Assembly (NCBI RefSeq): GCF_000003605.2
Contig: NW_003129863.1
Location: forward strand, 91,824 to 148,761
Reading direction: 5' to 3'
Source of the DNA: Saccoglossus kowalevskii
Lineage: Eukaryota; Hemichordata; Enteropneusta; Harrimaniidae
DNA length: 56,938 nt
A model generated the notes under the pieces. That model searched no databases. It was not told where the DNA came from and saw nothing but the letters and a program-made list of their open reading frames with translations. The position numbers and the translations under genes are program-made. Of the stretch, positions 1 to 11,215 are shown piece by piece; position 1 is the stretch's first letter; every line of letters begins with the position of its first letter.

Positions 1-272
1 CTGAGAGAGAATCACATGCAGTACCTATATATGCAATATCAAAGCAATTGGACATGCGGTTTTTAACAAGAAGTCAAAAATATCACTTTTTACCAAAAAT
101 GACAAAAATATTCACCAAAATTAGAGAATTAAAGGTATCATCACGAAATGAACAAATATGAGAGAGAATCACATGTAGTACCTATATATGCAATATATTA
201 TCAAAGCAATTGGACGACGACAGACAATCACTCATATGATAAGCTCCGCTCGACAAAATCGACAGCGGAGCT
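1..272. mobile_element. Helentron/HINE- or pearl-like element, truncated by window edge
   Basis: Part of a family also seen at 1,545, 19,743 and 50,284. The body is a roughly 157-bp monomer recognisable by AAGAAGTCAAAAATATCAC and CAATATCAAAGCAATTGGAC. The right end is a perfect terminal hairpin at 242-272: AGCTCCGC, then TCGAC, loop, TCGA, then GCGGAGCT. The left end is outside the window. Terminal hairpin, subterminal AGCTCCGC and internal tandem monomers match the architecture described for Helentron-associated elements and bivalve pearl elements. The assignment is structural only. Confidence 0.6.
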
Positions 273-1544
273 AAAAATTATCTTTCGAGCATCAAACAAA
301 CTGCAACAGACATTTTTAACTGACGTGTATGATGACCGGGAAATGGATCTACAGTGACTCTATGCAACTATAGAGAAAATTAAATCGAATGTCTCGGTGT
401 CTACATAGCGACAACAAATGATTTCTTGGTAATACAGAAACACTCTCCACAAATAAATCCATGGCAACAACCATACACAGTATCCATGGCTACAATGTAA
501 CCATGGAAATTGAAATTCAATAAATTAGCAGAGCATCAATAAATTCTTGGTGACGAATAAACAACCATGTTAGGGGGGCCCTCTACATTGACAATCATTA
601 AAAAAAGCTATCAAGTTTATAAATTATAAGCACTATATGACAAAAAATGTAGGAATGGTATGATGATAGCTCATGTGACTGCAACAGTATCACATGGTAA
701 TAGACAGAAAACAAACTTCCGATGACCTTCTAACATTTCTCATAATCGGCTTTCCTTATATACTTTTCAATTCCATTACAAAAGCTATACCGTACATTAA
801 CTGAATAAACTTTACTTTGTGTCAATCTGTGTACACATATGCGACTCTTAATTCACTAGCGTTATCAGACGCCGTGCACGACAATCGTCTTCTTCATTTA
901 GCTACTGTGATTGAAGAGACATGTATACAGGCTGTATATATTTAGATGAAATTTTGAAAGTTTTCTTGTGAAGCAGAAATAATTTAATTCAGCAAAATAT
1001 AGATTCTTCTCACCTTTTTTTGCACAGAAATTATTACGAATGATTGGAAATACTTAATACATGACCTTTCAAGATGTTAAGTGAACATAAACACTAAAAC
1101 AGCATTTCAAGTATCCAGTTTTATACATCCTTTTATTGGCTATATCAAAATACGACCTCAATCCATAGTTAATGAAAATGAATAAGATTTATTTTTTTTC
1201 ATCAAAACCTGAGTTTGGTAATTTTTATGCAACTAAGATTATGTAAAATTTCTAACCACATTTGACTGGACAAAAATTACAGTATTGTAAATGCTACAAT
1301 TATAGATTGGTTTTTAATTTCGTCATTATATCTAATAAATTTGCTAACATAAATCCATATGAACATGTAAAATAACAATAGAACTTTTTCTCTGCCAAAT
1401 TCAAGAACTTAAATTAAAAACTAGTGAAATTGCTCAAAACATCAAAATTGTGAAAAATGGTTTTACAGTACACCTATATACGGTACTCAAATGGGTGCTT
1501 ACATTACTTCATTAATTAATATTCATTTCATACTGATTTCAAAA

Positions 1545-1915
1545 TGATAAACAAGCAGCCTGTTGGCTGAGATAGCTCCGCTGTTAGCAATGCACATTTC
1601 AATTAAAGAACAGAAGATATCATTAGAAAATAATAAGTATAGTATCAAAGCAATCAGACCTACTGTTTTTAACAAAAATTTGAAAATATCACTTTTTACC
1701 AAAAATGACAAAAATATTCATCAAAATTAGATAATTGAAGATATCATCACGAAATGAACAAATCTGAGAGAGGTCTACCTGAGGTACCTATAAGTATAAC
1801 ACAAAAAAAAATTGACTTTTGGTTTTTAACATGAAGTCGAAAATAACACTTTTTATCAAAAATATTCATTAAAATTAGAGAATTGAAGATATCACGAAAT
1901 GAACAAATTAGAAGA
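1545..1915. mobile_element. HINE/pearl-like element, 3'-truncated copy
   Basis: It begins with the family's other terminus (AGCAGCCTGTTGGCTGAGAT followed by AGCTCCGCTGTTAGC), then two partial 157-bp monomers. It breaks off near 1,910 inside a monomer, and the terminal AGCTCCGC hairpin is missing. Confidence 0.55.
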
Positions 1916-2266
1916 AACATTGTCAAGGTATATAAAAAGAAAAGATTGCAACCTGAATTCAGTATGCAAAATGTACTCCATGTTGTTGCATCCGGTCTGG
2001 ATGTTTCGCGAAATCGCTGATTTTGACATGTATTTTATTTTCCCCATTGTATACAGTGATGAAGAGAAGTAGAATGCAATGCTGACATTGGGCAAGATGC
2101 GAACGTACATACCTTCTAAAAGTTGCCAAAAAGACGCATTTTAAACAGACCTCAAAATGACAGTCAATATCAGGTTTATTCAAAATCTTTTTGGGACATT
2201 ACATTGATAGACAATTCAGCATACATAATCAGTTTCCCTTCAGTATCACTTGAATATACAGTGAAC

Positions 2267-2618
2267 CAGTGGTTTTTCTAAATCGGGGAACAGGGGCGCA
2301 ACGCCCTGATACTCTCAGCTGGCGCCCTCTTACCGAACTGCCGATTGAACTTTCAAGTCATGAATATATATCTTGAGCTGCGCACTTCCATGCTGCCGTA
2401 CAACATGAAATCTTTCTCAAATATATTTTTCTCTGTGAAAACTTCCCAGCAACACCAGCTATGTGTCTGGACACCAAATACACTAAAATTACTCCAAAAA
2501 TATTTCAATGGCGATAGATACACCATTAAAACGGCACAGAAACCTTCCGATATGGCATTGCTCCACTCCTTCGCCTGTGTGTGCTCCCTCTTGTTCATTT
2601 TTTCTAGAAAAACCCCTG
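2267..2618. mobile_element. hAT-like non-autonomous element, 352 bp
   Basis: The ends are CAGTGGTTTTTCTA and TTCTAGAAAAACCCCTG, imperfect terminal inverted repeats starting CAG and ending CTG as in hAT elements. The flanks are a 6-bp direct repeat GTGAAC at 2,261-2,266 and 2,619-2,624, read as the target-site duplication. A related copy with GCGC-rich subterminal sequence and a 5-bp duplication is at 49,430. No transposase is encoded; the open frames of about 95 codons on both strands are accidental. Confidence 0.65.
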
Positions 2619-2802
2619 GTGAACAATCGGCAGGCAATTAAAATTAGATTTCCCCATGATGCACTTAGAAACTAACATTATGCAACTAAAGTTTCTAATT
2701 ACTATGCGAATCACTTTGGGTGTTGATTTATTTCTGATATATAACAAGAGACAAATTAAGTCAATTAATTAACAATTCAACCCCTGATAGAAACCTTATT
2801 GT

Positions 2803-3013
2803 TACTGTAAAGGGGTTAATTATTCACTGGGTTTTAATTTTCCTTATTTCGCTGACTGGAAAATGCGCTAAATTAAAACCCAGTGAATATGTAAAATTGA
2901 GCATAGAACACATTATCTAAATGATAAAACCATGAATTTAAAACCCACTGAATATGCCAGAAACGGTAAATCAGCAAAATTTTTACCCAGTGACAATTAG
3001 TCATTTTACAGTA
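2803..3013. mobile_element. TACTGTAAA foldback MITE, family B
   Basis: It runs from TACTGTAAAGGGGTTAAT to ATTTTACAGTA, so the flanking TA is probably the target duplication. The interior repeats TTCACTGGGTTTTAATTT in both orientations. The second copy, in opposite orientation and about the same length, is at 14,587-14,798. The termini match those of family A (7,340; 15,477; 21,660; 51,699). Confidence 0.75.
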
Positions 3014-3293
3014 GCTACAAAAATAATATCACATATAAAATCAAAAACACAAATTGAAATAATGTCATAAAATAAACAAATCTAAATATGGTTCACCAAA
3101 ATAAGTTTTCAAGAAAATGTGGACCAAATTTCAATAAAATGATGATCATTTCATCCACTCACACACACATTACTGACACATTCTTTTCATTACAGTATGG
3201 GTGTTAGTAGGTCCATGATTACAGCAACACTAAAACACTCTGGAGTTGGAGAAAAACTTGTGCAGTAAAGAAATGAAATCTGGCAAAATCACC

Positions 3294-3747
3294 TTAGGGA
3301 CGACGTCAAAAGATCGATGTCGAATAAAAAACTTAATTCCTTTAGTTTTTTTCCAAACCCCCCTACCCCCCTCTGAAACTTAATAAATATTGGTCATGGC
3401 GTCAGACTACATTCACCATTAAATACAAATTGATAATCGGACAGTAGTATTGCATAGCAGTTGGTTGTCGGGTGGGTGTAAAAAATTTTTACAAATGCAC
3501 CTCATTTGACGCACAGATTTACACTTGAACCAAACCATTTTTCTGTTTTTTTTCATTTTCTGTTATTTTTGTCCATGATTGGATAGAGAAACAAACGAAT
3601 TACAAATACTCCAAGATTTGTTTGACTTCATTAAAAAATAAAATCGTTTTTGTAGGATGGAAACTTTTTGAGGTCAAAACCCCCCACCCCCAAACTAAAG
3701 AAAATAAGTTTTTTATCCGACATCGATCTTTTGACGACGCCCCTTAA
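3294..3747. mobile_element. TTAA-type MITE with long terminal inverted repeats, 454 bp
   Basis: The left end reads TTAGGGACGACGTCAAAAGA and the right end is its near-perfect inverse, TCTTTTGACGACGCCCCTTAA. Similarity continues inward for about 60 bp on each side (CATCGATCTT, AAAACTT, CTTTAGTTT). TTA/TTAA at both ends points to a piggyBac- or Kolobok-type TTAA target. Only one copy is in this window, and it has no coding capacity. Confidence 0.65.
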
Positions 3748-4722
3748 CTTGATGGGAAATATCAATATAAGCAAAAGATACCCCTTCATAAAACTTTTAA
3801 TTTTCAATAATTCTCCAGAAAAAAAAATAACCCTAACCTTGGTGGCAGAGTGACGTCATATTCCCAGACCGTAAAGTAATGTAATATGACCTTCAGGTTT
3901 TTTTAATGTTCCGGTCATTTACCGAAATGAAAACATCAAATTGAGCCTCGCCTCGGGATATAGCAGCAATTTACTAACTGCGGTCACTGAACAACAAAAA
4001 ATTAAATACATTTGCCATGTGACCTAAATACACGGGTTTGTCTGAATCTCAGGAATCGTATAGTTTGATGCATTCCGTATACATGGACTGCATCAGTCAA
4101 AATAGATCTAGTTAATATCAAACAATATAAAAGCCACTCTGACAAACAGGACTTCACAACACCGTGCAACAAGGAGTGAATTGATGACAATGGTGTCATG
4201 AAAAGGCCACTTTGTATCACCGCTAAAGTAGTCTATAGAGGAAGCAGCTTTCATCAATACACTGTTCATTCCATGCTAGAAGGAATGTCGGCGAACGGAG
4301 ACAGTCGCGGGTTTGTTGGAAAGGCTGACTGGTCGAGCGTACTTTTGTGTAGAGAGTATATATATAGAAGAGTTGTTTTGGACACGGTAGAGTCGGTACA
4401 CACACACTGCCTGACACAGACTGTGTCAAGACAGTACTGCGCCGTGGCAAGTACCGAAGGATTCGAGTACCGGCGCCCATCGATGACTGTGAAGCCGTGG
4501 TGCACGGCTAGAGAGAGAGGTTAGGCAATTTTGAGTGAGCATTACGGTGGTATCACGCGTCGTGGTATCGGTGAACACAGCAATTATCAAGCGACGTGAT
4601 AACATTGATTCCGTATTGATACCACACATAGGTCACGAGCACTGCATCCCATGGCACTGTAGCGGTGGCAAAGTTTTGACAATTTCCGATCCATTAACAA
4701 AGTTTAAATATGGTATACTCAC

Positions 4723-4828
4723 CTATTATACCGCCAAGCATGAAAAAAGCTGCCTGGAATAAAAGTAAGACGACGCACAAGGCAATCAGCTTTCGTGTAC
4801 TGAGATTTTCCAACACTGCACCAGCCAT
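4723..4828 (-). CDS. WLS: Wntless (WLS/Evi), coding exon 1 only
   Basis: Wntless is the multipass receptor that carries lipid-modified Wnt proteins from the Golgi to the cell surface. The exon encodes 35 residues plus one base: MAGAVLENLSTRKLIALCVV, then a hydrophobic stretch ending FMLGGII. It is followed by a consensus donor, GTGAGT. Human WLS starts with the very similar MAGA-IENMSTKKL plus the first membrane helix and GGLI, and I recall its exon 1 ending at about the same residue. The ATG at 4,826-4,828 is the obvious start. The remaining exons lie left of the window, since nothing in 1-4,722 continues the protein. Only 35 residues support the call, but the opening motif is distinctive. 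A different protein beginning with a signal-anchor is the alternative. Confidence 0.82.
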
Positions 4829-5300
4829 GTCTGCGAATGATTTAATCGCTCTCTTCGCAACCTACTACTACCAGAAACTCGAAGCTTCAAGCTCCTTATA
4901 TTGCTCCTTAATGAGCATGCGCGTGTAAGATTGACCCCCGAGAAGTTACTGGTGTCATGTGACTTGGTCTGATTTTAACTGATTCCGCTCAGAATTGAGT
5001 TTCTTTGAATAATATCGCAACGATATAAGAAAGCGCAATAGGTTTTCCCACCAAAACATATTTTACAATAGATCATCATTCAAACTGATAGAATATTGTC
5101 GACTTCTATTTATTTGGACGACGATAATCTGTGAAAGATTCCGTGAAAAAAGAACAGAAATATTAATATTGTTCGATGTTTTCAATTATCATATAATCAT
5201 TATTTATTTTAGCAATATTTTCAACATTCGAAGATTTCTATAACATAAATTTACCAGTAAATTGCCGCAATCGTCGCGTCCAGTCGTGTTCGGAGTCACG
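4829..5300 (-). promoter_or_regulatory. WLS: Probable WLS 5'UTR and promoter region
   Basis: This is sequence immediately upstream of the WLS ATG, moderately CpG-rich near 4,900-4,945 and 5,265-5,300 and without long frames. No TATA box stands out. The start site cannot be fixed from sequence. It ends at the LINE remnant that begins near 5,310. Confidence 0.4.
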
Positions 5301-5309
5301 GTGGGTCCC

Positions 5310-5770
5310 ATATTTTTATTTTTATTTTTTATTAGACGCATAAAATCCTTTCTTACAGAAAGAAATTAAAACAAACTACAATCTAAAAAAGAAAACAGAA
5401 AATATAAACTTTTCAAAAAAAATAAAACAAATCAAAAACAATAAAGACAATTTGCAGTCAATGGTGAATACAGAATATAGAATGAACACAAAATGTAGCC
5501 TAATACACTGATAGTTGTTGCTGTTTTGTTCCATAGCTGTTTTTTAGGAAGACTGCTAAGGCTGGTGCTAGAGTATGGTTTGCCATAATCAAAATGAATT
5601 TATTCTGACTATTTTCTTTATCAAAATTTGGAACTTTATTTTGTGCAGTCAGGAATAATTTGTCCCTATGGTGACTGTAAGCTGGACATTTCATTACAAA
5701 ATGTTGCTCATCCTCAAAGAAACAGTGTTAAAATGTTAAAATGCAATGTGATCTCTCCCATTCCGTTTTG
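5310..5770 (-). mobile_element. Non-LTR retrotransposon (LINE) 3' remnant
   Basis: Minus-strand translation between about 5,740 and 5,503 gives FFEDEQHFVMKCPAY followed by a Leu/Phe-rich tail ending in a stop. The (E/D)DE-HF---CP-Y motif is typical of the C-terminal Cys/His region after the reverse transcriptase of many LINEs. An A-rich tail in the minus sense lies to the left. The 5' part is absent and the copy is decayed. Confidence 0.6.
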
Positions 5771-5829
5771 TACATCGATTGTCATAGAAACCGCCCATTT
5801 TTTTCATTCTTGTAACATAACATAACAAA

Positions 5830-7339
5830 GACTGGCATAATATTTACTTTTGAGTAGATTTCTACATTACGTCATAAATATCTCCACCTAATATATTTTA
5901 ACTATGACCAATGTTATGATTTTAATGTAACGATGATAGCTACCACGTCCCGGCATACTCGTGGGTGTCTGATTGTGAACTTACTCATCCTGATTCCGAA
6001 ATCATCTCTGTTCTAGAAAGAATGAAATGTCCATGTATATTACCATAAGTGATAAACAGGAAGTTTCAAGACATTGACAAGACTGTTTATTTCTGTGGTA
6101 AATCATTGTAATGCCAGTTTATGTGTGTGCATACACCTTAGAATTCATTCTAGGTCAATGCGTGTAGTCAAGTCAAAATCAACGACGATATCTACTTATG
6201 TCAATCCTGACAGAATCGCTAAGACTGTCTTCAAGCCAATACAAAATGAGTGTTTAGGTGACGCTGTTTATACCGGGAAGTCGCGGTCAACCGAAAAGTC
6301 ACGATTGCAAGATGTCTGTAGCCTGAGTATACTCAGCCGTATGACGTCACAAGAGCTTCATGATTACAAGATGTTCTCCACTATTAACAGTGTACCCAAT
6401 TATAGACTAAATAACTACATACGCTAGAATAAAATGATACTTGAATACGTTATCAGTCAATCCATGACCATTCAGTAAGAATTGTGATCGATACACACTT
6501 GGGACGTTTGCAAGCAAATCCATACCCACATTCTATGGCAAAATCTTTAAAAAAATGTAGTCAGTGACACCTTCGGAAAATGCTAGTACGTGTAAAGGGC
6601 ATATCAACATTTGATACGTTCGTTGAATGCGGAGTAAATCAAGTTCTATATGCTTCCTCTGTAATTCCCAAGGTACTCTCTTACAGTTTGAATCGGGCAA
6701 TAAACTGAACAAATCACGTGTTATATTTATTGTTAATGAATCAGAAGTGTACGCCGTTAGAGGCGGCGACCAAACGGAAGACGGTTCAACCGGATGTCTA
6801 CCTCAATCACGTTCCTAGTCCCAGTCGCCTGTGAGATTACCATTATTGGATTGTTCACATTTCAAATAAATGTATTTTCATCTTCTTTATCTAGTGGCAT
6901 ATTCTGTGTCACGTGATTGTATGTGTGTGTTACTAGCACATACTCAGACTGCGTCCTTAAGTTGGCAAACCATTTCTCTATGACAAAAATGGCATTGCAG
7001 CAATACATACAGTTTAAACACAGAAGTGTATGAGACTGGTTGTGTATATATTCCTGAAAATATTTGTTTTCTTTTTCCAATTTCAAGACATGGGCCTCTA
7101 CATTGATATTAGTAAACTCAAATCAAGACTGTACACCCAGAATATTTAAATGGGAATGTATTTGTCAATTTTGTGGACTAGCTTAGTGAATCATATGAGC
7201 ACTTCCGTAGGAAATGCCAAATTGCGTTAGACTTCTACGTCCAAACTTTTTTTAGAGGCGAATCAATAGTATTCATGATTGTTGTTGCCGAGTAACGTGT
7301 ATGCAAATTGTATTTATTCCAGTTTCATCTCAACTACAG
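5830..7339. other. Intergenic, no supported gene
   Basis: Open frames of 60-117 codons occur (for example 6,074-6,427 plus) but show no recognisable domain, splice context or repeat structure. A TCACGTGA palindrome sits at 6,909-6,916. Nothing else stands out. Confidence 0.5.
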
Positions 7340-7504
7340 TACTGTGAAATACTTTATTTTAGTTGGAATAATTTTTGCTGAAAAGACTTTTTGGGTGTTT
7401 CGTATGGAATTTATTTACATTGGCGAATTGAATGCAAAGGTTTATTCGCTGGATTTGATTTTTACTGAATCACTTCTTCAGCGAAAATTAAGTATTTTAC
7501 AGTA
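7340..7504. mobile_element. TACTGTAAA foldback MITE, family A
   Basis: It runs from TACTGTGAAATACTTTATTT to AAGTATTTTACAGTA. The interior includes TTCGCTGGATTTGATTTT and CAGCGAAAATTAA. It is the shortest of four copies; the others are about 200-210 bp. The TA at each end is the presumed target duplication. Confidence 0.75.
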
Positions 7505-8560
7505 ATACTACACCAAGAGATTTACATTTCGACCCACTGCTATGGCATATATGAATACTGTGTCAATAATGATGTATATATTATCATATAACCCAGGGAA
7601 GGTGTATTAGGCTATAGTATTAAATTGTCACTTGCCCCACATTCATTTTTCGTGTGAAACAAGCAATGTATCCACATCAAACAGGATGTGACGACTGTCA
7701 CGTGGCGCTTTAAGTGATCGTCGATGTATACGAGACATGTGACCAGCTAAGACTGTGTTGGCGGGTATGGTCGGTGTTATTATCACATTTGCATAGCGCC
7801 ATTCAATGTCATTTTAACATAATGATAGGTGAATATTTTTGTAATATTTACATGTTTCAATGTTTTGTTATGATGTCTGTGATTGACATTTATTTTTGAA
7901 TGAACGAATAGGTGTACTACATGCATCTACTGTATATTGATAATAAATGACTAAAAGCAGTACACTTTTACAATCTCAATTCCACCGACACCGATCATAA
8001 ATTTAAAGACATGAAATATTGTATCTGATAATTCATTTGTATCGTCAATAGGGGAATTATATATCTCATATTATTATAATTTACCTTAACCAGAAAAATA
8101 ACAGCGACACTACACTAATTGCCCCCTGTAGTGATTTTGTTACAACAGCGATGAGACACTCCAGTATGTCACGTGGCGGGATTAAACGTCTCAGGACATC
8201 TCTTCAAAACGAATGGGGTCATCATAGTTATAAAACATACAAATAATTCGTGCATATTAAAGCATGATTACAGGCGTCGCGCCGCCGCATGTTCTTTACG
8301 GGAACCATATTGACATATATAACGCGTTTAACGTGATACATTGTTTGTTTACATGAAATACCAGAACGTGCTGTTTGGGATGGCGAACACCATTTAAATG
8401 TAATTTTGTCCACTTTAATATGGTTAAAAACATGGTCCTGGAAACAAAATAAATGAAAAGATACATCTGCAGAAAGAAATGATACATTAGAACTTTATGT
8501 AGACAACAAACTATCAATTCAAGCGCATATAGTTTTTGTAAACTTTTATAACTTCACTAT
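7505..8560. other. Intergenic, no supported gene
   Basis: AT-rich, no repeats recognised against other parts of the window, and only short chance frames. Two TCACGTGG E-box sequences occur near 7,699 and 8,168. Confidence 0.45.
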
Positions 8561-9006
8561 TTGATAGTTATTAACTTCGCCTTTTCTTCTCTCTTAATCT
8601 TCTTCCAGCTTTCTTGAAAAATACCTAGCAACTAAGGAAAGAAAATGTGTCATTATTTTGACATTATTTTATAATGCTTATGCGCCATCCGCGACTTTTG
8701 TAAATAAATTTGATAGTTATTAACTTCGCCTTTTCTTCTCTCTTAATCTTCTTCTAGCTTTCTTGAAAAATACCTAGCAACTAAGGAAAGAAAATGTGTC
8801 ATTATTTTGACATTATTTTATAATGCTTATGCGCCATCCGCGACTTTTGTAAATAGCGCCACCTATGTCGAATTGGTTCAGTAAACCGATTCCAACATAC
8901 AAAAACAAGCATTCACCATATACTTATCATACAAACAAAGTAATTGGTAGTAGGAATTTTGACATCGGAAATTCAATTTAACCCCGTACACCCTATCAAC
9001 TATCAA
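8561..9006. repeat. 149-bp tandem duplication inside a possible inverted-repeat element
   Basis: 8,561-8,709 and 8,710-8,858 are almost identical: both start TTGATAGTTATTAACTTCGC and end CGACTTTTGTAAATA. The inverse of the start, AACTATCAAA, recurs at about 8,998-9,007 just before a poly(A) run. The whole 446 bp may therefore be one small transposon with TTTGATAGTT termini that duplicated its left part. The duplication is certain; the transposon reading is a guess. Confidence 0.6.
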
Positions 9007-9008
9007 AT

Positions 9009-10229
9009 TCACCAAAAAAAAAAAAAAAAAAATCTACTTTCCAATGAGGGCGCAATTCACTGAACTCGGTATAGCGCATATCTTTTGCAGTCAACATATG
9101 AACACCAGCAACTAATACTAATACGAGAACTGTTTCCAATGCAAGTCAATTCACACTTGTTATCACTGTGCCTAACAAATGCACCAATAACATAATCCGT
9201 TGCCGATATCACGTGGGTAGTTATTTGGAGGTAGCTAGAAAATAAAGGTAGATAAGGTCACGGTAGATAAGAAAAAATGAGACGCGATCGTCCAGCCCAT
9301 ACCATTCACAATTCACGGGACATTTGCGTGACTGAAAATAATGTCGAAACAGCAAAATTTGCCTTCAGGCAAACATTCATATGGCACATGCAGTGCTGTA
9401 TTCGCCTATATCTAAGCTTTCAGGTGATGTGTAGGTTTTTATGCTTAGTATTTTTTTGGGAATTGCTAAGTCATAGATAAACTTATCGCACGATTCTCTC
9501 CACAGGCTTTGGCACTTTGGCGTTTTGAATTACGGGCATGAAACATACGGGTATTCAGGCGGCGTCCGCTGAGTACACTAGTGCTAAGTTGAGGTCAGTG
9601 AATTAGATTGAAATCAAGAGACAGATTGACGAGACTGATGAATGCACGTATTTGATTGGACAATTTAACTGTAGAATAAAGTAAATCCATAATCCACATA
9701 TTACAATGCAGACAATGATAGTGACTGATAAAAAAAAAAAAAAAAAAAAAAAAAAAACAAGCAAAAAACAAAACAAAATAGTAATAAAAGGATAATCAGA
9801 CAAGTGAAAATAATACATAGATTTTCCCAGTGAGTAATAGAAAGTATTCAGCCGGTCTGTGATTCTACCATTCCATTATATTACAAATAAGTTGAGTGTA
9901 TGTCTAAACGAGAACTTAAGCTAAATTTTTAAATAAAAAAGAAAATAGTTAAACCTGGTTTCTTGAAAGATATTTGTTTAACCAGCCTTTAAAAGCAAGT
10001 CGTGTTGGAATATTTTTGAAGAGGCATGTCGGGGTTTCCAGCGATGTACTCCCAATGGATCCTTGTTTAGGATGGTGTGATCGAGTGCCAAGTTTTAGAT
10101 TTTGTTCATGATGCTGGTTATCTCAGACAGCAAGTCTACTACGTTTTGTATTGCGCTTTTCGAAAGTACTTGTATTTTCGTCTAGAAATTCACAACACTC
10201 GGTTTGTTCCGACTTCTACAGTGTAAGCT
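9009..10229. other. Intergenic with two poly(A) tracts
   Basis: Long A runs lie at about 9,015-9,031 and 9,730-9,757. No gene, splice pattern or named repeat could be recognised. Confidence 0.45.
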
Positions 10230-10393
10230 TTAAAGCGGCAGGGTCGTCACCTGCGCACGCGCTGGAATTGAGTCCCAAAACACGATAACAACACACGCTA
10301 AAACGCAAAGGCTCATGGGTAGACGCTTGTTTGTAAACAATGACACGCTATGGACATCTGATGCATGCGCAGGTGACGACTCCCCCACTTTAA
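10230..10393. mobile_element. TTAA-bounded MITE, GTCGTCACCTGCGCA family, 164 bp
   Basis: The left end is TTAAAGCGGCAGGGTCGTCA and the right end is TGACGACTCCCCCACTTTAA, inverted repeats of about 28 bp. The interior carries CGCAAAGGCTCATGGGTAGA and GTTTGTAAACAATGACACGC. Related copies are at 13,377-13,541 and, truncated, at 29,936-30,051. TTAA at both ends suggests a piggyBac- or Kolobok-like mobiliser. Confidence 0.7.
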
Positions 10394-10854
10394 AGGAACA
10401 AGAAATGACACCAGCGGCATGCAAGACTAATTTAGGGTGGAACTGGTCACTACACACTTCAAAAAATCTAGTCAGACTGTTACATAGACACTACTAAGCT
10501 ACGTGGGTTTGATTACTAGTACTTTCCACGTCTTGTTTTTTTTCTTTCCGCCAGCAGTTGATGTTCTCATGGTGTTATTAATATATGTGTGGTAGGCGAA
10601 TGTACCGGCGACTGACTAACTATGCCGACCTTATTTTAGGTCACTTTTATTATCCAAGAAACGTCCCGAGCGCCTGTGCCTCATACAAAAGAAATGGCCG
10701 ATCGATGTTTTGTGTATCATTTCTGTGTTGCTCTTCAGTATTTTCAGGTAATATTGCCATCTCTGCAGACATACACAATGCTTCGTGTAACACGATAGCG
10801 CCTACTTTACCCATGTGTGCACTGTAGTAGCAGGATGTGTAATAGCCAATTTAT

Positions 10855-11215
10855 AAGTTTAGATTCAAATTTAGAAAGCTAAATTAAAAATGTCTAAATC
10901 TATTTCTAAATTTATAAAGTTTAGATTCAAATTTAGAAAGCTAAATTAGAACACAGGGACTATGATTAGAAATATCTAAATCTATATCTAAATAGATTGC
11001 TATTTAGGCGATCTAAATGATAAATTATGGCGCTATTTAGAAACGACGACTTGTTACTTTGAAATTATTATTTCTCGGGCCTATATAGCTTGTTTTTAGA
11101 ACATCTAGATTATGAACTACAGCGCTATTTAGAAACGATGTCTTGGGATTTTGAAATAACTACGACGCTATTTAGACGAGCTGAATTATAAACTACGGCG
11201 CTATTTAGGAGCCGA
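10855..11215. repeat. TAAAT/CTATTTAG-rich repeat block
   Basis: AGATTCAAATTTAGAAAGCT occurs twice, 62 bp apart (10,861 and 10,923). The decamer CGCTATTTAG then occurs four times (11,031, 11,123, 11,166, 11,199), usually preceded by AAACTACGG or a variant. Short CTAAAT/ATTTAG words in both orientations fill the block. It looks like a decayed tandem or foldback array; I do not recognise the family. Confidence 0.5.

Larger units (their letters stand above)
1..4722 (-). other. WLS: WLS intron 1 (3' part beyond window)
   Basis: This stretch lies downstream of the WLS exon 1 donor at 4,722/4,721 on the minus strand. I found no continuation of the Wntless protein in any frame, so intron 1 appears to run off the left edge. 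It is filled with transposons annotated separately. Around 4,140-4,660 it turns CpG-richer and several overlapping frames are open by chance. That resembles the unmethylated 5' part of a gene rather than an exon. Confidence 0.6.

Noticed and set aside
4198-4629. Several overlapping frames of 67-108 codons
   Set aside because: All frames are open because stops are rare in this CpG-richer piece of WLS intron 1; no domain, start context or splice support.
6074-6427. 117-codon plus-strand frame
   Set aside because: No recognisable motif, no splice sites, no repeat or homologous frame elsewhere; length is within chance for a single frame.
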